DNA of 64,000 nt from Actinokineospora bangkokensis (GCF_001940455.1 NZ_MKQR01000032.1:124001-188000); one strand, 5' to 3'. Shown: positions 44,614-55,089, counted from the first letter of the stretch. A program made the numbers and translations. The notes: generated by a model not told the origin, from the sequence alone.

Positions 44614-47600
44614 ATGACCTCGACTGGTTCCCCGACCCGCCTCGACGCAGCCGCCCCCGGCACGCAGGCGGGACGACCGGTCACCAGCAGCCCCGAGCAG
44701 ACCCGCGACGACCTGATCGAGCGCGCCGCCGCCCACGCGCCCGACATCGCCGACCTCATCCGCCTCTACTACCGCCACCTGCCGCCGGAGGACGTCCTCG
44801 ACGCCGACCCGGTCGACCTCGTCGGCGCCGTGCGCGCGCACGCCGACCTGGCCGCCGCCCGCGTCCCCGGCCGCGCCACGGTGCGCCTGGTGAACCCCAC
44901 CGCGGGCACCGACGGGTGGTCCTCGCGCGGCACCGTCGTGCAGCTGGTCACCGACGACATGCCCTACCTGGTCGAGTCGGTGACCGCCGAGCTGGTGCGC
45001 TGCGGCCTGCAGGTGCACCGCGTCGTCCACCCGATCGTCGTGGTGCGCCGCGACGTGGCGGGCGCGCTGCGCGAGGTGCTGCCCACCGCCGACCCGATCA
45101 CCCCGCCCGAGGGCGCCTTCGCCGAGTCCTGGATCGACATCGAGGTCCTGGACCTGGTCACCGATGGCAGCCGGGCGCGCGAGGTGGAGAACGCCCTGCA
45201 CTCGGTGCTCACCGACGTCCGCGAGGTCGTCGAGGACACCGCGCGGATGACCGAGACCGCGCTGGCGCTGGCCGCCGAGCTGACCGACGCCCCGCCGCCG
45301 CTGGACCCCGAGGTCGTCGCCGACGGCGCCGCCCTGCTGCGCTGGCTGGCCGACGGGCACTTCACCTTCCTCGGCTACCGGCGCAACGAGCTGGTGCGCC
45401 CCGACGGCGCCGCCGAACCCGCGGTGCGCGCCGTGCTGGCCAGCGGCCTGGGCGTGCTGCGCCAGGACAGCCTGGCCGCGCGCAGCCTCACCGCGGGCCC
45501 GGACGCGCTCGCCCACGCCCTCGGCAAGAACCTGCTCGTGCTCACCGAGGCCAGCGCGCCGTCGACGGTGCACCGCTCCACCTACCCCTACTACGTCGGC
45601 GTGAAGACCTTCGACGCCGACGGCGAGGTCACCGGCGAGCACCGCTTCCTCGGCGTGTTCACCACCAGCGCGCTGCACGAGGACGTCCTCGACATCCCCG
45701 TGGTGGAGCGGCGGGTGCGCACGGTCATCCACCGCGCGGGCTTCCCGATGGACTCCTACTCCGGGCAGCGGATGCTGGAGGTCATCCAGAACTGGCCGCG
45801 CGCGGAGCTGTTCTCCACCGAGACCGAGGCGCTCTACGCCACCGCCACCGGCGTCATCGCCCTGGCCGACCGGCGCAGGCTGCGGCTGTTCCTGCGCCGC
45901 GACACCTACAACCGCTTCTACACCTGCCTGATCTTCCTGCCGCGCGACCGGTACACCACCACCTCGCGCATCGCCATGCAGGGCGTGCTGCTGGAGGAGC
46001 TGCGCGGCACCAGCGTGGAGTTCAGCACCCGGCTGGGCGAGTCGCCGCTGGCGCAGGTGTACTTCATCGTCCACACCGACCCCGCCCGCACCACCGCGGC
46101 CGACGTCACCCGCATCCAGGAGCGGCTGACCGAGGCGGTGCGCGGCTGGGACGACCGGATGGTCGAGGCGCTGCTGGCCGAGCAGCGCAGCCGGGTCGAG
46201 GTCGGCGGCGCGATCGGCGCCGAGTCGGCCACCGAGCAGGGCCAGCGCTTCGCGGAGGTGTTCCCGGAGGCCTACAAGGAGGACTTCAGCGCCGACGTGG
46301 CCCTGGCCGACCTGCGCGAGCTGCAGGAGATCGGCTCCAGCGGGCAGCTGCGGATGTCGTTCTACGTGCCCGAGGACGCCGCCGCGGGCGAGCGCCGGTT
46401 CAAGCTCTACCTCGCGGGCGCGGGCATCACCCTGTCCGACGTGCTGCCGGTGTTGCAGCGCATGGGCGTCACCGTCGTCGACGAGCGGCCCTACGAGCTG
46501 CGCGGCGAGGGCGGCACCCGCTGGTGGGTCTACGACTTCGGCCTGCGCATCGACCCGGCGCTGCTGGAGGCCCGCCGCGACGAGGACCCGGAGCGGCTGC
46601 GCGCGGACTTCCAGGAGGCCTTCGCCGCCACCTGGCGCGGCGACGCCGAGTCCGACCGGTTCACCGGCCTGGTGCTGCGCGCGGGCCTGACCTGGCGGCA
46701 GGCGTCGGTGCTGCGCGCCTACTCCCGCTACCTGCGCCAGGCCGGGGTGCCCTACAGCCAGGAGTACATCGAGGACGCGGTGCTCGCCCACACCCGGGTG
46801 GCCACCGCCCTGGTGCGGCTGTTCGAGACCTCGTTCGACCCGGCGCTGCCCGCGGCGGGCCGCGAGCAGCAGGTGGCCACCCAGGTCGCCGAGATCACCG
46901 AGATGATCGACGAGGTCACCAGCCTCGACCAGGACCGCATCCTGCGCAGCCTGCTCACCGTCATCCGGGCCACCCTGCGCACCAACTACTTCGTCCGCGG
47001 CGACGACGGCGCGCCCCGGCCCTACCTGGCGGTGAAGCTGGAGCCGCGGGCGATCCCGGACCTGCCCGAGCCCCGGCCGCGGTTCGAGATCTTCGTCTGC
47101 TCGCCCCGGGTCGAGGGCGTGCACCTGCGCTTCGGCGCGGTGGCCCGCGGCGGGCTGCGCTGGTCCGACCGCCGGGAGGACTTCCGCACCGAGGTGCTGG
47201 GCCTGGTCAAGGCGCAGGCGGTGAAGAACGCGGTGATCGTGCCGGTGGGCGCCAAGGGCGGGTTCGTCGTCAAGCGCCCGCCCGCCCCGACCGGCGACCC
47301 CGGCCTGGACCGCGAGGCGTTCGGCGCCGAGGGCGTGGCCTGCTACCGGATGTTCATCTCCGGCCTGCTCGACCTCACCGACAACCTCAGCCAGGGCGAG
47401 ACCGTCCCGGCCAAGGACGTGGTGCGCTACGACGGCGACGACAGCTACCTGGTCGTGGCCGCCGACAAGGGCACGGCCACCTTCTCCGACATCGCCAACG
47501 AGGTCGCCTGCTCCTACGGGTTCTGGCTGGGCGACGCGTTCGCCTCCGGCGGCTCGGTGGGCTACGACCACAAGGCCATGGGCATCACCGCCAAGGGCGC

Positions 47601-49584
47601 GTGGGAGTCGGTCAAGCGGCACTTCCGCGAGCTGGGGGTGGACACCCAGTCCGAGCCGTTCACCGTGGTCGGCGTCGGGGACATGTCCGGTGACGTGTTC
47701 GGCAACGGCATGCTGCTCTCCGAGCACATCCGGTTGGTGGCCGCCTTCGACCACCGGCACGTCTTCCTCGACCCCGAGCCCACCACCGCCGAGGCGTTCG
47801 CCGAGCGCAAGCGGCTGTTCGAGCTGCCGCGCTCGTCCTGGGACGACTACGACCGGTCGAAGATCAGCGAGGGCGGCGGGGTGTGGCCGCGCACGCTCAA
47901 GTCGATCCCGGTCAGCCCGCAGGCCGCCCGCGCGCTGGGCCTCGACGAGTCCGTGGGCAGGCTCTCGCCGCAGGAGCTGATGAAGGCGATCCTGCTGGCC
48001 GAGGTGGACCTGCTGTGGAACGGCGGCATCGGCACCTACGTCAAGGCGAGCACCGAGACCCACGCCGACGTGGGCGACAAGGCCAACGACGCGCTGCGCG
48101 TGGACGGGGCCGCGCTGCGGGTCAAGGTCGTCGGCGAGGGCGGCAACCTGGGGCTGACCCAGCGCGGGCGGATCGAGTTCGCCAAGGCGGGCGGCAAGGT
48201 CAACACCGACGCGCTGGACAACTCCGCCGGGGTCGACTGCTCCGACCACGAGGTCAACATCAAGATCCTGCTCGACCACCTGGTGCGCGAGGGCGAGCTG
48301 GACCGGGCCCAGCGCGACGAGCTGCTGGCGGAGATGACCGACGAGGTCGGTGAGCTGGTGCTGGCCGACAACTACCGGCAGAACGCGGTGCTCGGCATCG
48401 GCCGCGCGCACGCCGCGGCGATGCTGCCGGTGCACGCCCGCCTGGTGGAGTGGCTGGAGCGGGACAAGGGCCTGGACCGCAGGTTGGAGGCGCTGCCGAG
48501 CAAGGAGGGCTTCCGCGCGCTGGACAAGGCCGACGAGGGCCTGACCTCGCCGGAGCAGGCCACCCTGCTCGCGCACGTCAAGCTCTCGCTCAAGGAGGAG
48601 CTGCTGGCCTCCGACCTGCCCGAGCAGGACGTGTTCGCCCGCAGGCTGCCCGACTACTTCCCGACCCGGCTGCGCGAGCGGTTCGGCCAGGCCGTCCCGG
48701 CGCACCCGCTGCACAAGCAGATCACCACGACGCTGCTGGTCAACGAGGTCGTCGACGGCGCGGGGGTGACCTTCGCGTTCCGGCTGGCCGAGGAGCTCAA
48801 CGCCAGCGCCACCGACGCCGTGCGCGCCTACGCGGTGGTCACCAGGATCTTCGACCTGCCCGCCCTGTGGCGCGAGGTCGACGCCCTGGACAACGCCGTG
48901 CCCACCGCCACCGCCGACGCGATGGTGCTGGAGACCCGCAGGCTGCTCGACCGGGCCGCCCGCTGGCTGCTGACGCACCGGCCGCAGCCGCTGCAGGTCG
49001 GCGCGGAGATCACCCGGTTCCGCGAGCGGGTGGGCCTGCTCGCCGGGGCGGTGCCGGGGCTGCTGCGCGGGCCCGCCCGCGACGAGTCCGCCGCCCAGGT
49101 GGAGGCGTGGGTGGCCGAGGGCGTGCCCGCCGAGCTGGCCACCCGGGTGGCCACCCTGCTCGACGCCTACGGCCTGCTCGACGTGGTCGAGGTGGCCGAG
49201 CTGGCCGAGCGCGACGGCGAGGTCGAGGTGGAGCGCGGCGCGCTGGAGACCGCCGAGCTGTACTACGCGCTGTCCGACCACCTGGACTTCGACGTGCTGC
49301 TCACCTCCATCAGCGGCCTGGAGCGCGGCAACCGCTGGCACGCGCTGGCCCGGCTGGCCCTGCGCGACGACCTCTACACCTCGCTGCGCGCGATCACCCT
49401 CGACGTGCTGGGGCGGGCCGACCCCGGCGACCCGGCGGACACCAAGATCCAGGTGTGGGAGCAGGCCAACGCCTCCCGGCTCGCCAGGGCCCGGTCGGCG
49501 CTGGCGGAGATCCGCGGTTCTGGCAGGCTGGACCTGGCCACCCTGTCGGTGGCCGCCCGCCAGCTGCGCGGCATGGTCCGGTGA
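44614..49584 (+). CDS. gdh: NAD-specific glutamate dehydrogenase, 180-kDa (L_180) class, 1656 aa
   Basis: Converts glutamate to 2-oxoglutarate with NAD. The length matches the Streptomyces clavuligerus class (about 1650). The catalytic core shows GGLRWSDRREDFRTEVLGLVKAQ, then VPVGAKGGFVVK and the GVGDMSGDVFGNGML nucleotide-binding segment; the long N-terminal part carries ACT-like domains typical of the class. ATG 44614; a GTGGCA-N8-TGCCAC inverted repeat about 30 bases upstream may be regulatory. Confidence 0.93.
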   Translation: MTSTGSPTRLDAAAPGTQAGRPVTSSPEQTRDDLIERAAAHAPDIADLIRLYYRHLPPEDVLDADPVDLVGAVRAHADLAAARVPGRATVRLVNPTAGTDGWSSRGTVVQLVTDDMPYLVESVTAELVRCGLQVHRVVHPIVVVRRDVAGALREVLPTADPITPPEGAFAESWIDIEVLDLVTDGSRAREVENALHSVLTDVREVVEDTARMTETALALAAELTDAPPPLDPEVVADGAALLRWLADGHFTFLGYRRNELVRPDGAAEPAVRAVLASGLGVLRQDSLAARSLTAGPDALAHALGKNLLVLTEASAPSTVHRSTYPYYVGVKTFDADGEVTGEHRFLGVFTTSALHEDVLDIPVVERRVRTVIHRAGFPMDSYSGQRMLEVIQNWPRAELFSTETEALYATATGVIALADRRRLRLFLRRDTYNRFYTCLIFLPRDRYTTTSRIAMQGVLLEELRGTSVEFSTRLGESPLAQVYFIVHTDPARTTAADVTRIQERLTEAVRGWDDRMVEALLAEQRSRVEVGGAIGAESATEQGQRFAEVFPEAYKEDFSADVALADLRELQEIGSSGQLRMSFYVPEDAAAGERRFKLYLAGAGITLSDVLPVLQRMGVTVVDERPYELRGEGGTRWWVYDFGLRIDPALLEARRDEDPERLRADFQEAFAATWRGDAESDRFTGLVLRAGLTWRQASVLRAYSRYLRQAGVPYSQEYIEDAVLAHTRVATALVRLFETSFDPALPAAGREQQVATQVAEITEMIDEVTSLDQDRILRSLLTVIRATLRTNYFVRGDDGAPRPYLAVKLEPRAIPDLPEPRPRFEIFVCSPRVEGVHLRFGAVARGGLRWSDRREDFRTEVLGLVKAQAVKNAVIVPVGAKGGFVVKRPPAPTGDPGLDREAFGAEGVACYRMFISGLLDLTDNLSQGETVPAKDVVRYDGDDSYLVVAADKGTATFSDIANEVACSYGFWLGDAFASGGSVGYDHKAMGITAKGAWESVKRHFRELGVDTQSEPFTVVGVGDMSGDVFGNGMLLSEHIRLVAAFDHRHVFLDPEPTTAEAFAERKRLFELPRSSWDDYDRSKISEGGGVWPRTLKSIPVSPQAARALGLDESVGRLSPQELMKAILLAEVDLLWNGGIGTYVKASTETHADVGDKANDALRVDGAALRVKVVGEGGNLGLTQRGRIEFAKAGGKVNTDALDNSAGVDCSDHEVNIKILLDHLVREGELDRAQRDELLAEMTDEVGELVLADNYRQNAVLGIGRAHAAAMLPVHARLVEWLERDKGLDRRLEALPSKEGFRALDKADEGLTSPEQATLLAHVKLSLKEELLASDLPEQDVFARRLPDYFPTRLRERFGQAVPAHPLHKQITTTLLVNEVVDGAGVTFAFRLAEELNASATDAVRAYAVVTRIFDLPALWREVDALDNAVPTATADAMVLETRRLLDRAARWLLTHRPQPLQVGAEITRFRERVGLLAGAVPGLLRGPARDESAAQVEAWVAEGVPAELATRVATLLDAYGLLDVVEVAELAERDGEVEVERGALETAELYYALSDHLDFDVLLTSISGLERGNRWHALARLALRDDLYTSLRAITLDVLGRADPGDPADTKIQVWEQANASRLARARSALAEIRGSGRLDLATLSVAARQLRGMVR

Positions 49585-49592
49585 CCCGCTGA

Positions 49593-49629
49593 CCCCGGTG
49601 CCCGGCCGCGCGGCGGTCGGGCACCGGGG
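49593..49629. terminator. 12-bp perfect stem-loop after the glutamate dehydrogenase gene
   Basis: CCCCGGTGCCCG pairs with CGGGCACCGGGG across 13 bases, eight bases past the stop. Confidence 0.65.
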
Positions 49630-49714
49630 CGGACGGGCCCCGGGAGCGGGGATTCGGGGAAAGGGAGGAGCGCTCCCCCTGTCGGCGGCGCCCGAGCGCC
49701 GGCACGGTGGAGAC

Positions 49715-50710
49715 ATGGACATGCGGTTCGCGGCGGCCACCTGCACGGCACTGGGTGCGCGGGAGACGAACGAGGACTCCGCGGCCGCGGGGTCGCACGT
49801 CCTCGCGCTGGCCGACGGCGTCGGCGGCGCCCCCGCGGGGGAGGTCGCCTCCGCCGTGGCGGTCACCGCCGCGGTCGGCGCCCCGGCGGGCACCCCGCCC
49901 CAGGAGCTGGTGCGGGCGGCGAACCAGGCGGTGCGCGCGCACGCCCGCGCGCACCCGGAGACCGAGGGCATGGCCGCCACCCTGGAGGTCGTCGCCCTCG
50001 TGCGGACCGCGGCCGGGTGGGCGGTGCAGGGCGCTCACCTGGGCGACAGCACCACCCTGGTGCAGCCGCCGCCGCGCGAGGAGCCGCCCACCGCGGCCAT
50101 CCCGGTGCAGTCGCAGACCACCACCGAGCTGCCGGTGCCCGAGCCCGCGCCCGACCGGCCGCTGTCGATCGGGGACGCGCTGACCCCGCGGCCCGCCCAG
50201 GCGCCCCGGGCGAGCTCGATCGAGGACGCCCTGGCCCCGGCGCCCGGCGCCGTGGACGCCCAGGCCCGGCCGCCGATCCCCGCCCAGCGCCCGGGCGCCG
50301 AGGAGGTCGACGCCGACGACCTGCCCACCGCCGCCATCCCGGTGCAGTCCTTCGGCATCGTGCGGATGGGCAGGCCGCACACCCTGGCCGAGGAGATGCT
50401 GGCCGCGGGCCTGCTCAGCCAGGAGGAGGCGGCCAAGCACCCGAACCGGTCGGCACTCATGCGGGCCATCGGCCTGGAGGCCGAGGCGGTGCCCGAGCTG
50501 TGGTCGCACGCGGCCGTGGTGGGCACCCGCTACCTGCTCAGCAGCGACGGCCTGTTCGACGCGCTCAGCACGACCACCGTGCACAAGCTGCTGGAGTCCT
50601 TCCGCGCCGACGCCCCCGAGGACGTGGCGCGGATGCTCGTGGAGTCGGCCTGCGCGGCGGGTGCCCGGGACAACGTGACCGTGGTGGTCGCGGAGGTCGT
50701 GGCGGAGTAG
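49715..50710 (+). CDS. PP2C-like serine/threonine phosphatase with internal insert, 331 aa
   Basis: PP2C metal-binding residues are present: ARETNEDS, LALADGVGG, HLGDST (about 110), SSDGLFD and ARDNVTVVV. Between HLGDST and GRPHTLAEEM (about residues 118-218) is a Pro/Ala/Glu-rich insert containing TAAIPVQS twice and the related SIGDALTP / SIEDALAP, absent from ordinary PP2C proteins. No signal peptide or TM. Substrate unknown. Confidence 0.8.
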   Translation: MDMRFAAATCTALGARETNEDSAAAGSHVLALADGVGGAPAGEVASAVAVTAAVGAPAGTPPQELVRAANQAVRAHARAHPETEGMAATLEVVALVRTAAGWAVQGAHLGDSTTLVQPPPREEPPTAAIPVQSQTTTELPVPEPAPDRPLSIGDALTPRPAQAPRASSIEDALAPAPGAVDAQARPPIPAQRPGAEEVDADDLPTAAIPVQSFGIVRMGRPHTLAEEMLAAGLLSQEEAAKHPNRSALMRAIGLEAEAVPELWSHAAVVGTRYLLSSDGLFDALSTTTVHKLLESFRADAPEDVARMLVESACAAGARDNVTVVVAEVVAE

Positions 50711-50778
50711 GCGGTGTTCGCCCAACCTGCCTGCCCGATAGGGTCGGGGCCGCAGAGCAGGCAGGGGGAGGTCCCGGG

Positions 50779-51207
50779 GTGGGTGTCTTCGTGGCGCAGG
50801 TGCGCCCGCGGTGGTCGGACATGGACGCCTACGGACACGTCAACCACGCGCGCACCGTCACCCTGATGGAGGAGGCCCGCGTGCAGATGCTGTTCCGCGG
50901 CGCCGCCGCCCAGGCCGCGGGCGAGCTGTCCAAGGGCCTGATCGTGGTCAAGCTCGACGTCCACTACCGCGCCCCGCTGTTCACCGACGTCGAGTCGCTG
51001 CGCACCGAGATCGCGGTGACCCGCCTGCAGGTCTCGAACTTCGTCCTGCGCTACGCCATCCACACCGGGCCCGCCGAGGCCGACCCGGTGGGCGTCACCG
51101 CCACCACGACGATGGCCGCGTTCGACTTCGAGCGCCAGGCCCCCCGCCGCATCACCGAACCCGAACGCGCCTTCCTCGCGACCTGGCTGGAGCTCCCGAG
51201 TGCCTGA
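50779..51207 (+). CDS. Hotdog-fold acyl-CoA thioesterase, 142 aa
   Basis: 4-hydroxybenzoyl-CoA thioesterase-type pattern: RPRWSDMDAYGHVNHARTVTLMEEAR with the catalytic Asp and the H-V-N-H-A helix, then HYRAPLFTDVESLRTEI. GTG start at the GGGGAGG-like leader. Its end overlaps the following gene by eight bases, so the two are cotranscribed. Acyl specificity unknown. Confidence 0.85.
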   Translation: MGVFVAQVRPRWSDMDAYGHVNHARTVTLMEEARVQMLFRGAAAQAAGELSKGLIVVKLDVHYRAPLFTDVESLRTEIAVTRLQVSNFVLRYAIHTGPAEADPVGVTATTTMAAFDFERQAPRRITEPERAFLATWLELPSA

Positions 51208-51835
51208 GCTGGTCTTCACCGACCCCGCCGAGCGCAACGACCTCGGCGCCTTCGTCGCCAGGGCCGTCCGCCTCGACCAGCAGGCCGTGGTGCGCCTGAA
51301 GGCCCGCGGCGGCGACACCGTCGACGCCTGGGTCTCCACCCCGTTCGACGTGCTCGCCACCCGCTCGGCCACCGCGGCGCTGGACCCCGGCGACGTCACC
51401 GTCTCCGGCAACGAGCTGCTGGCCGCCCTCGCCGTCGTCCGCGGCGACCGCCTCGACCCCGGCCACCCCCAGGACATGCTCTGGCGGGCCGCCCTGCCGC
51501 CCACCAAGCACTGGCAGCGGGTCGACACCCTGCCCGCCCGCGTCGTCGCCGACCTCGCCGACCGCGGCCTGGCGCTGGCCCGCGAGAACACCGGCCCGCA
51601 CGGCACCCCGCCCGCGTCGCTGCTCGACCAGACCGTCCTGACCGTCACCGGCGACGGCATGGAGGTCAAGGTCCCCCTCCGCTGCCTGTTCGCCCTCTCC
51701 GGCATGGGCTTCCTGGCCGACCCGGACGCCACCGAGGAGATCCGGGTGACCGCCACCGACTCCTGGCTGCGCCTCGACGCCCGCTACGGCGCCGTCGTCC
51801 GCCGCAGGCACGCCCTGCTGCCCCTGCTCGTCTGA
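51200..51835 (+). CDS. Conserved actinobacterial hypothetical protein, 211 aa
   Basis: No motif recognised. Soluble, regularly alternating strands and helices (VVRLKARGGDTVDAWVSTPFDVLATR; TVTGDGMEVKVPLRCLFALSGMGFL). Coupled to the thioesterase. The pattern of conserved short runs and no TM fits a cytosolic protein of unknown role. Confidence 0.65.
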   Translation: MPELVFTDPAERNDLGAFVARAVRLDQQAVVRLKARGGDTVDAWVSTPFDVLATRSATAALDPGDVTVSGNELLAALAVVRGDRLDPGHPQDMLWRAALPPTKHWQRVDTLPARVVADLADRGLALARENTGPHGTPPASLLDQTVLTVTGDGMEVKVPLRCLFALSGMGFLADPDATEEIRVTATDSWLRLDARYGAVVRRRHALLPLLV

Positions 51836-51904
51836 CGCGCCGCCACCCGTTCGACGCTGCTCAACCCCTCAGCTGAGCACGGGGTCGCGCGGCGTCGCAA
51901 GCGC

Positions 51905-51988
51905 TTGTCCACAGGCCCGGGGAACCCCCGACATCCATCCTGCCGCGGGGGAGTGACGACCCCGGGGGCGGACGGCGGGTTGTCCACA
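51905..51988. promoter_or_regulatory. Two DnaA-box consensus 9-mers in a convergent gap
   Basis: TTGTCCACA occurs at 51905-51913 and 51980-51988, both on the plus strand, in the only 155-base gap between two convergent genes. A CAAGCGCTTG palindrome lies just before the first. Possible DnaA titration site. Confidence 0.4.
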
Positions 51989-51990
51989 GG

Positions 51991-53559
51991 TCAGACGAGC
52001 CAGGCGGCGGTCTCCGGGGGGAGTTCCTCGCCGTCGAGGGGGCCGCTGGCGAGCAGGGTGGTGCCCGGGGGGAGGGGGACGGGGGCGTCGGAGGTGTTGA
52101 GGGCGCAGATGAGGCCGCCGCCCTTGCGGCGGAAGGCGAAGCAGCCGGGCGGGGCGCCGTACCACTCCAGCTCGGTGCCCGCGAAGGCCTCGGAGGTCTT
52201 GCGCAGCTCGATGGCGTGCCGGTACAGCGACAGCATGGAGCCCGGGTCCTCCAGCTGGGACTCGACGGTGTGGGCGGCCCACTCGGGGGGCATGGGGAGC
52301 CAGGACTTGTCGCCGGGGGAGAAGCCGTAGGTGGGGGGCGGGCCCTCCCAGGGGAGGGGGACGCGGCAGCCGTCGCGGCCGCGCTCGGCGCCGCCGGTGC
52401 GCTCGAAGATGGGGTCCTGCAGGGCCCACTCGGGCAGGTCGGCGTTGGGCAGGCCCAGTTCCTCGCCGTTGTAGAGGAAGGCGACGCCGGGCAGCGCCAG
52501 TTCGACCAGGGCCATCGCGCGGGCGCGGCGCAGGCCGACCTCGCCGCCGCCGTAGCGGGTGACGTGGCGCTCGACGTCGTGGTTGGACAGGGTCCAGGTG
52601 GGGGTGCCCGCGCCGACCGCGGCCACCGAGCGCTCCACCGCCCGGCGCACCGAGTCGGCGTCGAAGGCGGTGGTGGCCAGGGCGAAGTTGAAGCCCAGGT
52701 GCAGCTCGTCGGGGCGGACGTAGCGGGCGAAGCGCTCGTCGGTCTCCACCCAGATCTCCCCGATCGTCACCGCGCCGGGGTGGCGGTCGACGACCTGGCG
52801 GATCATCCGGTGGACGTCGTGCACCTCGTCGTTGTCGAAGCGCGGGTCGGCGGCCGGGTGGGCGTGCGCGCCGGTCAGCACCGGCACCACCGCGGGGTCG
52901 AGGTCGGGCAGGCCGGGGGCCTTGGCCATCCCGTGCGCCACGTCGATGCGGAAGCCGTCGACGCCGCGGTCGAGCCAGAACCGCAGGGTGCGCACCAGGT
53001 CGGCGCGCACGTCGGCGTCGTCCCAGTTCAGGTCCGGCTGCTCGGGGGCGAACAGGTGCAGGTACCAGGAGCCGTCCGGGGTGCGGGTCCACGCCGGGCC
53101 GCCGAACACGCTGGTCCAGTTGTTCGGCGGCTGCTCCCCGCCCGGGCCGCGGCCGGGGCGGAAGTGGTAGCGGGCGCGCTCCGGGCCGCCGCGCAGCGCC
53201 GCCTGGAACCACGGGTGCTGGTCGCTGGTGTGGTTGGGCACCAGGTCGACGGTCACCCGGATGCCGTGCCCGTGCGCGTCGGCCACCAGCCGGTCGAACG
53301 CCGCGAGGTCGCCGAAGAGCGGGTCGACGTCGCGCGGGTCGGCCACGTCGTAGCCGTGGTCGGCCATCGGCGAGCGGTAGAACGGGGTGAGCCAGAGCGC
53401 GTCCACGCCCAGCAGCTCCAGGTAGCCCAGGCGGGAGCGGATGCCCTCCAGGTCACCGACGCCGTCGCCGTCGGAGTCCGCGAACGACCGGACGTAGACC
53501 TGGTAGAACACCGCGTCCTGCCACCACGGCACCGCGGCGTCGTCGGCCGTTGTTCCCAC
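51991..53559 (-). CDS. GH13 alpha-glucosidase-type enzyme, 522 aa
   Basis: Hydrolyses alpha-1,4/1,6 glucosides. The GH13 landmarks are in order: ADHGYDVADP, VDLVPNHTSDQHPW, nucleophile Asp in GFRIDVAHGM, acid Glu in TIGEIWV and Asp in LSNHDVERH. C-terminal beta-sandwich domain ends the protein. Oligo-1,6-glucosidase/AglA-type by overall look. No signal peptide, so intracellular. Confidence 0.9.
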   Translation of the reverse strand: MGTTADDAAVPWWQDAVFYQVYVRSFADSDGDGVGDLEGIRSRLGYLELLGVDALWLTPFYRSPMADHGYDVADPRDVDPLFGDLAAFDRLVADAHGHGIRVTVDLVPNHTSDQHPWFQAALRGGPERARYHFRPGRGPGGEQPPNNWTSVFGGPAWTRTPDGSWYLHLFAPEQPDLNWDDADVRADLVRTLRFWLDRGVDGFRIDVAHGMAKAPGLPDLDPAVVPVLTGAHAHPAADPRFDNDEVHDVHRMIRQVVDRHPGAVTIGEIWVETDERFARYVRPDELHLGFNFALATTAFDADSVRRAVERSVAAVGAGTPTWTLSNHDVERHVTRYGGGEVGLRRARAMALVELALPGVAFLYNGEELGLPNADLPEWALQDPIFERTGGAERGRDGCRVPLPWEGPPPTYGFSPGDKSWLPMPPEWAAHTVESQLEDPGSMLSLYRHAIELRKTSEAFAGTELEWYGAPPGCFAFRRKGGGLICALNTSDAPVPLPPGTTLLASGPLDGEELPPETAAWLV

Positions 53560-53663
53560 GGTCGGTCATCCTGCCGGCCGATCGCGCTCCGCACCCGGCT
53601 TTTGGCCGCCGGTGTGATCTTCCGGTCCTGATCGGCGCCCGGACGCCCCTCGCCCGCCCCCGC

Positions 53664-54065
53664 TCAGACCCAGCTGTTCATCATGCTGTTGGCGGCCATC
53701 TCCAGGTACGCCCACAGCTGCTTGCGCAGGTCCTCGGGCAGGCCCTGCTCGTCGACGGCGATCCGCATGCAGCGCAGCCAGGCGTCGCGCTCGATCGGCC
53801 CGATGGTGAACGGGTTGTGCCGCATCCGCAGCCGGGGGTGCCCGCGCTGGTCGGAGTAGGTGTGCGGCCCACCCCAGTACTGGATGAGGAACAGCCGCAG
53901 CCGCTCCTCGGCCGGACCGAGGTCCTGCTCCGGGTACATCGGCCGCAGGACCTCGTCCTCGGCCACCTCGGCGTAGAACCGGGCCACGATCCTGGTGAAG
54001 GTCGCTTCGCCGCCGACCGCGTCGTAGAAGGTCTCCGGTGTGCCCACCGACCCATCCTCGCTCAT
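53664..54065 (-). CDS. glbO: Truncated haemoglobin, GlbO (group II) type, 133 aa
   Basis: Binds haem and O2. [37 protein letters not shown], then [24 protein letters not shown] with the proximal His in [11 protein letters not shown], are GlbO marks. ATG 54065 (MSEDGS) is favoured; ATG 54077 would add four residues. Ends just before the glucosidase on the same strand. Confidence 0.93.
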   Translation of the reverse strand: MSEDGSVGTPETFYDAVGGEATFTRIVARFYAEVAEDEVLRPMYPEQDLGPAEERLRLFLIQYWGGPHTYSDQRGHPRLRMRHNPFTIGPIERDAWLRCMRIAVDEQGLPEDLRKQLWAYLEMAANSMMNSWV

Positions 54066-54102
54066 CGCGCGCGGCACGGGTGACCCCGGGGGCCGGGCGG
54101 TG

Positions 54103-55089
54103 CTAGACGGTGGGCCGGGGGAACAGCCTGCCCATCGGCGGGTCGACGTCGGCGGCCTCCAGCTCGGCCATCGCCCGCGCGCGCAGCGCCCGCTGCACCG
54201 CCCACTGCCTGCCGGGGCGCACCTTGACCGTCATCCGGATGGTGACGCTCTCCGGGGTCACCTTCTCCACGCCCAGCACCTCGGGCTTCTCGATCACGTC
54301 GTGCGAGGCGGGCTCCTCGCCGGTGACCTCGGCGCCGACCCGGTCGAGGATCTCGGTGACCTGGCTGACGTCGGCGCTGTAGCCCACCGGGATGTCGACC
54401 ACGGCCACGGCGAAGCCCTGGCTGGAGTTGCCGACGCGCAGGATCTCGCCGTTGCGCACGTACCAGACCGTGCCGTTGACGTCGCGCAGCGTGGTGACCC
54501 GCAGCCCGACCGCCTCGATGGTGCCGCTGGCCTCGCCGACGTCGACCACGTCGCCCACCCCGTACTGGTCCTCCAGCATCATGAAGATCCCGGACAGGAA
54601 GTCCTTGACCAGGTTCTGCGCGCCGAAGCCCAGCGCGACGCCGACGATGCCCGCCGAGGCGATGATCGGGCCCAGGTTCAGCCCCAGCTCGCCCAGCGCC
54701 AGCACGAACGCCAGGCCGTAGACGATGAAGGTCACCACCGACTTGAGCACCGAGCCGATGGTCTTGGCCCGCTGCTGGCGCCGCTCGGAGACCAGGTTGC
54801 CCAGGCCGGGGGCGCGCTCCTTGAGCGGCTTGAGGATGGTCGGGACCTTGCCGTCGCCGTTGGTCACCCGGTCGATGAGCCTGCGGGCCGCGGTCCGCAC
54901 CAGGAACGCCACGGCCAGGATGAGCAGGATCTTCAGCGGCTTGGCGACCAGCCAGCCCGCCGAGGCCGCCAGCCACTCGTTGTGGGTCACCCGCCAGACC
55001 TGCGCGCACCAGGAGGAGGCGTCCTCGGCGACGCAGCCGGGTGTCTCGGTTCCGAACAGGGGCAACTGGGAGGCGGCGATCGCGTTCAT
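54103..55089 (-). CDS. Mechanosensitive ion channel, MscS family, 328 aa
   Basis: TM helices ([44 protein letters not shown]) and the pore helix region ([32 protein letters not shown]), then the beta domain with [27 protein letters not shown]: the MscS core. Protects against hypo-osmotic shock. ATG 55089 begins before the first TM. Confidence 0.9.
   Translation of the reverse strand: MNAIAASQLPLFGTETPGCVAEDASSWCAQVWRVTHNEWLAASAGWLVAKPLKILLILAVAFLVRTAARRLIDRVTNGDGKVPTILKPLKERAPGLGNLVSERRQQRAKTIGSVLKSVVTFIVYGLAFVLALGELGLNLGPIIASAGIVGVALGFGAQNLVKDFLSGIFMMLEDQYGVGDVVDVGEASGTIEAVGLRVTTLRDVNGTVWYVRNGEILRVGNSSQGFAVAVVDIPVGYSADVSQVTEILDRVGAEVTGEEPASHDVIEKPEVLGVEKVTPESVTIRMTVKVRPGRQWAVQRALRARAMAELEAADVDPPMGRLFPRPTV

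Noticed and set aside
51893-51906. CAAGCGCTTG palindrome as a LacI-type operator for the glucosidase
   Set aside because: Lies downstream of the glucosidase gene, not at its promoter, and no LacI-type regulator gene is nearby.
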